Source: an uncultured Clostridium sp.
GTDB taxonomy: Bacteria; Bacillota; Clostridia; Lachnospirales; Lachnospiraceae
Reading direction: 5' to 3'
Assembly (NCBI GenBank): GCA_934438135.1
Contig: CAKSBP010000048.1
Location: forward strand, 1-22,343
Length of the DNA: 22,343 nucleotides
Of the stretch, positions 16,057-22,343 are shown in pieces. A program made the translations under genes and the position numbers. Each line of letters opens with the position of its first letter. The stretch's first letter is position 1. Below the pieces are notes generated by a model. It was given only the letters and a program-made list of their open reading frames with translations. It made no database searches and was not told where the DNA came from.

Positions 16057-17369
16057 TACTCATTTGTGTTAATCCATTTTTGAGTCACTTTCTACCTACT
16101 ATATCATTAGCAAAAGGCCTACAGTTAGTAGGAAATGAAGTTGTTTACATGGGATTTGACTCTACAAAGGATTTCGTTAAGCAGGAAGGATTTGATTACA
16201 TACCCTTAGTATCCTGTCAGGATGAAGAGATACAGAAACAAAAGAGAGCACATAATTATGACCTCACTGAGCAGAAATTCACGATGCTTCATAAGGAAAT
16301 CCAGGAGAAAATCCGTGCTTCTGGAGCCAGTGTTATTTTGTTCCATATATCAAGATTTGATATATTTTTTATACCAGCATTTTTATCAAAGGTTAGAATT
16401 GTTACTTATGATACAAGCAGCGGAAGTATTTGTTTTAATGGACGTATACCACCAAGTACCTGTTCATTTGTTCCAGTTCTGCCATGGGATATCAGAAACA
16501 TATGGTTCTGGGGCAAAAGATATATAAGGAAAGTGCATGATTTAAATTGGAAGGAATTAAAAAGAACCTATCCATATTGTGAAATGAGCAGGATCGCGCA
16601 GGAGTATCATTATAAATGGAAGTTTTGTATTGATGGATTTTATCTTAGTTTTCCTCATATAAAGTTTAGTTCAAAAGAGTTGGAATTCAAAAACCATGAT
16701 GATATCCTTTATGCGGGATTATGTGTGGGTTCTGCAGGTTGTGGAGAAGTTCAGGAAATAAAGTTTTGTAAAGAGAAAACGTTAATCTACTGTTCTCTTG
16801 GCACAATGAGTTATCGCTATTTAAAGACAGGTAAATTCCTTACTGGATTAATAGAAATAATGCGAAAGCACCCAGAACTTCAATTGATTATTAGTCTGGG
16901 AAGTAAAAATGCAAAGCTGGATTTTGAAAATGTACCATCTAATGTTACCATATTTGATTTTGTAAATCAGAATAATTTATTAAGGATATGTGATCTGGTT
17001 ATAACGCATGGTGGCGCAGGAACCATAAAAGAGTGTATTATGAATGAAATACCTATGCTGGTTTGTCCTAGCAGCTATGATCAGCAGGGTAATGCGGCAA
17101 GAGTATATTATCATCAGATAGGGCTTCGTAATTATTTATTACGTAAGACCTTCTGGGAGAGACTGAAAAAGAAGGATATAGTGGATATCGATAATGATTT
17201 ACTAGAAGCACAGCTTATAACAATTCTTAGAAATCCTAAATTTAAGAAGAATATAAGTGAAATGAAAAGTAGAATTATCAGCAGTGATGAACTGCAGAAT
17301 GTGATCACCTATTTAGACAGGATATCGCACGATGAAAAGGGAAAGGAGAAAAATGTACGAGAATATTGA
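16053..17369 (+). CDS. GT1-type (MGT-like) glycosyltransferase
   Basis: A 438-residue GT-B glycosyltransferase. The N-terminal half begins NPFLSHFLPTISLAKGL, with H12 as the probable catalytic base. The C-terminal nucleotide-sugar half has LIYCSLGT (244-251), THGGAGT (318-324) and the DQQGNA motif at 343-348. These are the features of UDP- or dTDP-sugar transferases that glycosylate small molecules. No signal peptide or membrane segment is seen, so it is cytosolic. The product is therefore probably glycosylated. It starts within the stop of the GrpB gene, with GAGGTG upstream, and overlaps the next gene by 17 bases. Confidence 0.9.
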   Translation: MILICVNPFLSHFLPTISLAKGLQLVGNEVVYMGFDSTKDFVKQEGFDYIPLVSCQDEEIQKQKRAHNYDLTEQKFTMLHKEIQEKIRASGASVILFHISRFDIFFIPAFLSKVRIVTYDTSSGSICFNGRIPPSTCSFVPVLPWDIRNIWFWGKRYIRKVHDLNWKELKRTYPYCEMSRIAQEYHYKWKFCIDGFYLSFPHIKFSSKELEFKNHDDILYAGLCVGSAGCGEVQEIKFCKEKTLIYCSLGTMSYRYLKTGKFLTGLIEIMRKHPELQLIISLGSKNAKLDFENVPSNVTIFDFVNQNNLLRICDLVITHGGAGTIKECIMNEIPMLVCPSSYDQQGNAARVYYHQIGLRNYLLRKTFWERLKKKDIVDIDNDLLEAQLITILRNPKFKKNISEMKSRIISSDELQNVITYLDRISHDEKGKEKNVREY

Positions 17370-19497
17370 AAGGTATTGGAGAGCAGCTAATTATCTGACG
17401 TTGGCACATATATACCTGAAGAAAAATGTTTTACAGAAAAGAAAGCTGGAATTATCGGATGTAAAAACACATTATTCAGGACATTGGGGAACGAGTCCTG
17501 GAATCAATTTCATTTATGCACATCTGAATCATATGATTGGGAAGCATAAATGTAAAATACAGTTAGTCATTGGACCAGGACATGCCGGAAGTGCATTGTT
17601 ATCGAATTTGTTTTTAGAAGGAAGCCTTGAAAAATGGTATCCCAGTATTGGTGATAATGAGTCAGGTATGGAACAGTTTGTAAATATTGAACATCAGATT
17701 TGTGGAATGCGCTCAGAGATTAATCCGTTTTATCCTGGAACTATTTATGACGGTGGAGAATTAGGATACTCCTACGCAGTTGCTATGGGTGCCGCTTTGA
17801 ATAATGAGGACTTAATTACCGTGTCCGTGATTGGAGATGGAGAAGCAGAAACAGGCTGTTTATCCGCTACGTGGAAGAGCCTTCACTGTCTTGGAAAAAA
17901 GAGAGGGCATATCCTGCCCATTATCCATTTAAATGGTTATAAGATGGGAAGCAGGTCACTATTATCCTATCGAACCAATGAGGAATTGTCCAATATGTTT
18001 AGCGGCATGGGGTATTGCGTAAAGATTGTTGAAAAAAGCCATAAAGATATGGAAGAGGCACTTGACTGGGCAGTATCAGTTTTTCAAAAGTCGGAAGATA
18101 TTAAGTATGAACACAATCCGCTCATAATCCTGCGTACACCGAAAGGCTGGACAGCACCTAAGAGTGAAACAATTCATATAGAGGGAAATGTTTCTTCCCA
18201 TAAGATTCCGCTGCATGATATTTTTGAGAATCGTGATTCGTTTGAATATTTGGAAAGATGGTTATTAAGTTATCACCCAGAAGAATTATTTCATGCCGAT
18301 GGAAGTGTTATGCCAGGTGTGAAGGAGATAATTCCTGCAGACAAGCTGAAAATAGGAAACGCGGAGTATCACAGACAGGAACTTACCTACTTTGATTTGA
18401 AGACAGAAGCGTTGGAAGAGGTAGAACATAAATATGAGAGTATCAACGTTTTGGGTGATTACCTGAGAAAAATGCTTGAGTTAAACGGTGACTGCTTTCG
18501 CATCATGTCACCCGATGAGCTGACATCCAATAAACTTGGCAGTCTGTTAAGCTTTCAGGATAACATAATGGAAATATTGAATGAAAATATATGCCAGGGC
18601 TGGATGCAGGGATATAACATGACCGGAAGGAATAGTGTAATGGTTAGTTATGAAGCATTTATGCCAGTAGTTACTAGTATGGTTAGTCAATTTACGAAAT
18701 GTTTAACACAGATGGACAAAGTTTCACAGAGAGTTTATAAGCCTTCTTTAAATTATATTTTAACAAGTACTTGCTGGGAAAACACATACTCACATCAAAA
18801 TCCGGAATTTATTAATTCACTCATTATTCAGAAAAACTGTTATGCAAAAGTGTATTATCCAGTTGATGCAAATACATTGTTAGTTTGTACTGACCAAAGT
18901 TTTAAATCCAGAGGGAAAATAAATGTGATAACAATATCAAAACATAATATGCCACAGTATTTTTCATTGAAAGAAGCAGAAGATGTGGTGAAGAAAGGTT
19001 ATTACATTTTTAATAAAGAGGTTGAAAATCCAGATATTGTTCTTGTTGCAACTGGAGATTATTGCCTGCTTGAAATGAGAAAGGCTGAAGAAATGTTAAG
19101 AGAGCTATTCCCAAATATAACATACAGGCTAGTCAGCATAGTTGATTTAACAAAAATGTGTTCATGGAATAAAGAGGAGTCTTTCGATGCAGATACAATG
19201 AAGCAGATATTTATGGAAGACATACCTGTAGTCTTTCTGTTTCATGGATATCCATTAATCATGAATGCAATACTGGCAGACAGGTTTAGTGGCAGGAACG
19301 TTTCCGTAATGGGATATCAAAATAAGAGTATGAGTTCTACAAATGTTCTAGGCAAAATGATTTTGAACGAGTGCTCGAGATTTCACATATTGTTAAAAAT
19401 TAGTGAATCACTCTATGAAAAAGGAGGGATAGGAAAAGAACGGTATAAAGCTATTCGAGTAAAAATAATAAAAGATATGAAGGAAAAAGAATTATAA
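17353..19497 (+). CDS. Divergent phosphoketolase (ThDP enzyme)
   Basis: A 714-residue phosphoketolase, shorter than the usual 780-830. It has YSGHWGTSPG (H44), IGPGHAG (H77), YDGGELGYS, GDGEAETG (161-168, ThDP motif), LNGYKMGS, RTPKGWTAPK, SSHKIPL, SPDELTSN and YSHQNPEF. These match the phosphoketolase active-site segments. The conserved PSH motif (His142 in Bifidobacterium numbering, from memory) is RSE here, with Glu122 (17716-17718). The family splits xylulose-5-P or fructose-6-P into acetyl phosphate and an aldose phosphate. In this cluster it may make acetyl phosphate or transfer a C2 unit to another acceptor (inference). An ATG at 17332 is in frame, but 17353 has AAAGGAG seven bases upstream. 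Confidence 0.85.
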   Translation: MYENIERYWRAANYLTLAHIYLKKNVLQKRKLELSDVKTHYSGHWGTSPGINFIYAHLNHMIGKHKCKIQLVIGPGHAGSALLSNLFLEGSLEKWYPSIGDNESGMEQFVNIEHQICGMRSEINPFYPGTIYDGGELGYSYAVAMGAALNNEDLITVSVIGDGEAETGCLSATWKSLHCLGKKRGHILPIIHLNGYKMGSRSLLSYRTNEELSNMFSGMGYCVKIVEKSHKDMEEALDWAVSVFQKSEDIKYEHNPLIILRTPKGWTAPKSETIHIEGNVSSHKIPLHDIFENRDSFEYLERWLLSYHPEELFHADGSVMPGVKEIIPADKLKIGNAEYHRQELTYFDLKTEALEEVEHKYESINVLGDYLRKMLELNGDCFRIMSPDELTSNKLGSLLSFQDNIMEILNENICQGWMQGYNMTGRNSVMVSYEAFMPVVTSMVSQFTKCLTQMDKVSQRVYKPSLNYILTSTCWENTYSHQNPEFINSLIIQKNCYAKVYYPVDANTLLVCTDQSFKSRGKINVITISKHNMPQYFSLKEAEDVVKKGYYIFNKEVENPDIVLVATGDYCLLEMRKAEEMLRELFPNITYRLVSIVDLTKMCSWNKEESFDADTMKQIFMEDIPVVFLFHGYPLIMNAILADRFSGRNVSVMGYQNKSMSSTNVLGKMILNECSRFHILLKISESLYEKGGIGKERYKAIRVKIIKDMKEKEL

Positions 19498-19543
19498 AAA
19501 AACTGATGTAATGAATAACAAGAAATGGAGAGGATTAAATAAA

Positions 19544-20002
19544 ATGAGTTTAGAAGAAGAAGTTTTTAATTTATGTACAAAAGTAATTGAGACAAAACAG
19601 CCTAATTTCAGCGGAATTGGATTAGTAGTATATGATACGGCAACATTTGATGAAAGCAGACATTGCAACCTTAGACCTGATATCACATGTCCACCATACA
19701 GAGTAGACGATGAAAGAATCGTTGACTATTTAATGGAAATATCTGATTATCATAATACTTTACATGATGGATTCCATATGGTAAATGAAAAGGGAATTCT
19801 GACTCATGTAGCACAATATTTTGTGCCGCCAGTTATCAATGGAGTAATGCCTAATCAGTATCATGGAGTGCGATTCCACAGTTCATTGTGTGGTTCTACA
19901 TTAGAAGGAGTATTATTTATTGCAATTATTTGTTCTGATGAAAGCATTTATATTTTAAAAGATGGTAAGGTTGTTATGAAAAAGGAGATTAATTATGTTT
20001 AA
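19544..20002 (+). CDS. Small protein resembling a degenerate diadenylate cyclase domain
   Basis: A 152-residue protein. Residues 75-142 follow the order of the DisA/DAC nucleotide-binding core: DGF (75-77) where DAC has DGA, then a strand of the form GILTHVAQYFVPP, then GVRFHSS (108-114) where DAC has GTRHRAA, then CSDESIYILKDGK (130-142) where DAC has the SEEtG segment. DAC makes c-di-AMP from two ATP. The RHR triad is lost here, so cyclase activity is doubtful; nucleotide binding or a changed reaction is possible. This is a memory-based match and is uncertain. The start at 19544 has GGAGAGG ten bases upstream. It overlaps the next gene by eight bases. Confidence 0.45.
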   Translation: MSLEEEVFNLCTKVIETKQPNFSGIGLVVYDTATFDESRHCNLRPDITCPPYRVDDERIVDYLMEISDYHNTLHDGFHMVNEKGILTHVAQYFVPPVINGVMPNQYHGVRFHSSLCGSTLEGVLFIAIICSDESIYILKDGKVVMKKEINYV

Positions 20003-21065
20003 TATGGATCAAGCAGTTGAATTATCAAAACAATATTGTGTGCCTGTTGAAGATGTTATTCTAATTGCGCTTAACCGTTATGGTATCGATGCAGATGTCG
20101 AGGATAAGAGAATTCGTTTTAAACTTAAGTTAGACTCATCAGAAGTGGTCTTCTATTTTGCAATATGTGTTAATACATGTGCAACACCATTTAAACTCAG
20201 TTTATCTGGAGACTTGCTTTTTAATGGCAGTCGAATCGGCTCAATTATTGATATTGAGCAAGATACATGTGATTCAACATATTTTAGACGGAATAAAACA
20301 GAACTTACTTTAAATTCAAATATGCGTAGCCAATGTAAGGGATGTAAGTTTTGCGGAACATATAATCTGGATTCTGCTGATATATTTGATTTAAGTACTG
20401 AGGATAAGTTGGCAAAATATTTGGAAGGAATTCTGAAAGCAAACAATATGCAGGATTTCGAAGATGTTGTAAGAATTACATTATGCACCGGATGTTTTAA
20501 AGATGAAGCTGAGTTGGTACAACATTTATTTATGGTATATGATACATTTAAAAAATATGGTTTTTCAAAAAGAATACGTTATATAGGTTCGCAGTTACGT
20601 AGTGATGAAGCAATGGATGAAATCAAGAAACATATTAATGCTTTTTCACTTACAGTTACGGCAGAATGCTTTTCAAATCGTTTGGAAATCATGAGAAAAG
20701 AGAAGGCTGAGTTAGATTTACATAAAATTAAAGATTTACTGGAACGTGCAAAACAACATGGTTTTTCAACGAATTTTCTCTATATATTAGGACTGGAGGA
20801 TCTTGATACGATGGAATCCGGAATGAGATACTTAAAAGGTAGTATTAATAGATTCCCAGGAATCCAGATTTTACAGGATTTCGTAGCTGAGCAGGAAGAT
20901 TGTAGAATTGATGAAGCAAAAAATGTTGAATTCTATTTGAAAGCTAGAAAGAAAGTAGAGGAGATCTTTGGTCAGGAACAGTATAAGCCTAGATCATGGG
21001 AGAATTATCGTGGATTATTCTATCTAATGTATAATAACCAGCCTCATTCATGTATCCGAATATAG
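19995..21065 (+). CDS. Radical-SAM-like protein with CX2CX2C motif
   Basis: A 356-residue protein. Residues 111-121 read RSQCKGCKFCG, giving C114, C117 and C120, that is CX2CX2C, not the standard CX3CX2C. The following region (130-320) resembles a radical SAM barrel: ITLCTGCF at 156-163, RYIGSQ near 194-199, TVTAECFSNRLEIM near 218-231 and LYILGLEDLDTME near 262-274 sit at beta-strand ends like those of BioB- or elongator-type enzymes. Residues 1-108 are unlike any domain I recognise and contain C59, C62 and C92. It overlaps the DAC-like gene by eight bases, with AAAGGAG upstream, so the two are probably functional partners. Reaction unknown. Confidence 0.6.
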   Translation: MFNMDQAVELSKQYCVPVEDVILIALNRYGIDADVEDKRIRFKLKLDSSEVVFYFAICVNTCATPFKLSLSGDLLFNGSRIGSIIDIEQDTCDSTYFRRNKTELTLNSNMRSQCKGCKFCGTYNLDSADIFDLSTEDKLAKYLEGILKANNMQDFEDVVRITLCTGCFKDEAELVQHLFMVYDTFKKYGFSKRIRYIGSQLRSDEAMDEIKKHINAFSLTVTAECFSNRLEIMRKEKAELDLHKIKDLLERAKQHGFSTNFLYILGLEDLDTMESGMRYLKGSINRFPGIQILQDFVAEQEDCRIDEAKNVEFYLKARKKVEEIFGQEQYKPRSWENYRGLFYLMYNNQPHSCIRI

Positions 21066-21095
21066 AAATAATGAAAAGACATGGGGGTTTGTACT

Positions 21096-21878
21096 ATGGA
21101 CAGTAGATTGACTTTTGGTGAGGATGTTCAAAATTATGATAAATATCGGCCTAAATACAATTGCACTGTAATTCATGATATCTGTAAGTATGCAAATATT
21201 GATTCTGATTCAAAGATTATAGAGATAGGATGCGGGACAGGACAAGCTACGGAACATTTTTTGAAAAAGGGTTTTGGTGTGCATGCAATTGAATTATCTG
21301 ATGAAATGTCGAAGTATGTAAAAGACAAATTCTCGTGCTATCAAAATTTCAAAATCGATACCATGGAATTTGAAAAGTACCCGATTGATGGTGCTACAAT
21401 TGATTTGGTTTATGCTGCAACCTCGTTTCACTGGATTAGGGAACCGTTCGGTTTTATGAAGGTGAAGGAGATTTTGAAACAGGGAGGCAGCATGGCTCTA
21501 TTCTGGAATCATCCATTTGTTGCCCGGGAAGATGACCCGCTGCATATGGAGATACAGCAAATCTATAAATGGTATGCAGACAGGGGCTATCGCCCGAAAG
21601 GTAAGAAGCAGGTTGAAAATGATGAAGAAAGGTATAAGACAATGCAGGAGAAAATTGTTGATTCTGGATTTTCAGATTTGGAATTTCATCTATATAAAGA
21701 TGTGAGAAAATTTTCTTCGAGTGAATATATCAATCTTTTAAATACATATTCGGATCACAGAAAAATGGAAAAGGATGCGAGACGTCACTTCGAATTGCAG
21801 ATCGCTGATGCCATTAATAAACATAATGGAATTTTAAAAGTATACGACACCATTGATTTGTATATTGCAAAGAAATAA
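21096..21878 (+). CDS. Class I SAM-dependent methyltransferase
   Basis: A 260-residue methyltransferase of the Methyltransf_11 kind. The N-terminus FGEDVQNYDKYRPKY is typical, motif I IIEIGCGTG is at residues 41-49, the acidic residue after the second strand is E66, and motif IV-like DLVYAATSFHWI follows near 103-114. It uses S-adenosylmethionine, usually to methylate an O or N of a small molecule. The ATG at 21096 has GGGGG eight bases upstream; an ATG at 21081 is possible but has no ribosome binding site. It is the last gene of the co-directional run, after a 30-base gap. Confidence 0.9.
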   Translation: MDSRLTFGEDVQNYDKYRPKYNCTVIHDICKYANIDSDSKIIEIGCGTGQATEHFLKKGFGVHAIELSDEMSKYVKDKFSCYQNFKIDTMEFEKYPIDGATIDLVYAATSFHWIREPFGFMKVKEILKQGGSMALFWNHPFVAREDDPLHMEIQQIYKWYADRGYRPKGKKQVENDEERYKTMQEKIVDSGFSDLEFHLYKDVRKFSSSEYINLLNTYSDHRKMEKDARRHFELQIADAINKHNGILKVYDTIDLYIAKK

Positions 21879-21888
21879 AGGAAAGGAC

Positions 21889-22023
21889 TCATCGTGAGTG
21901 TATAGATTTAGGGTAATATTTGAGATATCCGGTTCCTTGTAACCAGATCAATGCACCAGTATTTTTAACACCTTCAATCTTATGGAAAAATGGCTGTAAT
22001 GAGATAGTATGTGAGCCATTTTC
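21889..22023 (-). pseudogene. Possible minus-strand coding remnant A
   Basis: A 44-codon stop-bounded segment on the minus strand has no ATG. It reads as a plausible protein end, with features such as QPFFHKIEG, ALIWLQGTGYLKYY and a stop after SIHSR. Amino acid composition looks protein-like rather than random. It may be the decayed C-terminus of an unknown gene. I cannot name the parent family, and chance is a real alternative at this length. Confidence 0.2.
21987..22022 (+). terminator. Possible operon-end terminator
   Basis: AAAATGGCT (21987-21995) is perfectly complementary to AGCCATTTT (22014-22022), a 9-bp stem with an 18-base loop. It lies about 110 bases after the last stop codon. 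The stem ends in TTTT followed by CTC rather than a long T tract, so termination may be weak or bidirectional. Confidence 0.35.
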
Positions 22024-22172
22024 TCAAAAGGCGGGAGGTGTTTGCCACCAGGTATTATAATTGGGATTGCCAGAGGTGAAACAGAGAGAAAAGCATGTAA
22101 GAATATTTCATAAAGTTATGTAATTTTGATAGAAAAAGAAGAAAAAAATTGAAAATGAATTTTGTAAGGAAA

Positions 22173-22253
22173 CTACCTGTTCAAACAGAAATAAAGAGCA
22201 GCTCCAATGTAAGCGTCAACTGAGCCAAGCCTACCATTACAAGCCTTTATCCA
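22173..22253 (-). pseudogene. Possible minus-strand coding remnant B
   Basis: A 26-codon stop-bounded minus-strand segment without a start codon contains GRLGSVDAYIGAALYF, which has a strongly protein-like pattern. It lies upstream of remnant A on the same strand. Both might be parts of one decayed gene, but they are in separate, short segments and no family was recognised. Confidence 0.15.
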
Positions 22254-22297
22254 TTATACTATCTTTAAAATGATCTCTCGGAATCTTGAGTGATTAC

Positions 22298-22314
22298 TGC
22301 CAGCGTAGCTGGCA
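22298..22314. repeat. Perfect 7-bp hairpin near the right edge
   Basis: TGCCAGC (22298-22304) pairs perfectly with GCTGGCA (22308-22314) around GTA. There is no T tract directly after it on either side. It could be a regulator site or part of an intergenic repeat. Confidence 0.4.
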
Positions 22315-22343
22315 TACGTACTTTGGTAAGTAAATATTATCTA

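Larger units (their letters stand above)
21879..22343. other. Non-coding tail region
   Basis: No complete gene is seen on either strand in these 465 bases. The stretch holds two inverted repeats (21987-22022 and 22298-22314) and two short open minus-strand segments with protein-like composition but no start codons. It marks the likely end of the operon. Base composition stays AT-rich, with a purine-rich tract at 22127-22156. Confidence 0.5.

Noticed and set aside
22031..22054. Short hairpin ggtg/cacc near 22037-22049
   Set aside because: Only four base pairs; expected by chance.
1..22343. CRISPR array, tRNA or rRNA genes
   Set aside because: No regularly spaced repeats, cloverleaf-like or rRNA-like segments were seen.

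Overview
The window is AT-rich and holds one 21.7-kb run of about 21 genes (179-21878), all on the + strand. Most are separated by fewer than 50 bases, and six neighbouring pairs overlap. Strong GGAGG-type ribosome binding sites, AT-biased codons and the protein styles point to a Gram-positive anaerobe of the Clostridia, most likely Lachnospiraceae (inference, not proven). No ribosomal, tRNA, transposase or phage gene was seen. The gene content looks like a biosynthetic gene cluster with its own exporter. It does not match any complete pathway I can name.

Layout. 1-178: non-coding DNA with two hairpins and an imperfect direct repeat. 179-3396: a thymidylate-kinase-like P-loop kinase and a three-gene ABC-2 exporter. 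3428-4444: a metallo-beta-lactamase-fold protein joined in frame to an acyl/peptidyl carrier domain, which also has its own ribosome binding site and ATG. 4461-10322: a PHP phosphoesterase, a diphthine-ammonia-ligase-like PP-loop ATPase, an HD hydrolase, a NodU/CmcH-type carbamoyltransferase and a second PHP phosphoesterase. 10319-12234: a probable BtrH-like acyltransferase and a canonical radical SAM enzyme. 12307-17369: an aminoglycoside-phosphotransferase-fold kinase, a nucleotidyltransferase with a CBM9-like tail, a HAD hydrolase, a GrpB protein and a GT1-type glycosyltransferase. 17353-21878: a divergent phosphoketolase, a degenerate diadenylate-cyclase-like small protein, a radical-SAM-like protein with an unusual CX2CX2C motif, and a class I methyltransferase. 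21879-22343: non-coding DNA with inverted repeats and possible minus-strand coding remnants.

How the genes may work together (inference). The carrier domain would hold an acyl or aminoacyl unit that the BtrH-like enzyme moves onto an amine or hydroxyl of a sugar- or nucleoside-like core. The PP-loop ATPase could make an amide. The glycosyltransferase, carbamoyltransferase and methyltransferase would decorate the core, two radical SAM proteins would remodel it, and the phosphoketolase could supply or move a C2 unit. Two kinase-fold proteins and four phosphohydrolase-type proteins (two PHP, one HD, one HAD) suggest that phosphorylated intermediates are made and then stripped. The ABC-2 system would export the product. 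No adenylation domain, phosphopantetheinyl transferase or regulator is visible, so loading and control must come from elsewhere or from unrecognised proteins.

The features most worth following are the MBL-carrier fusion with an internal start, the adjacent DAC-like and CX2CX2C proteins, and the phosphoketolase in which one conserved active-site His is replaced by Glu.
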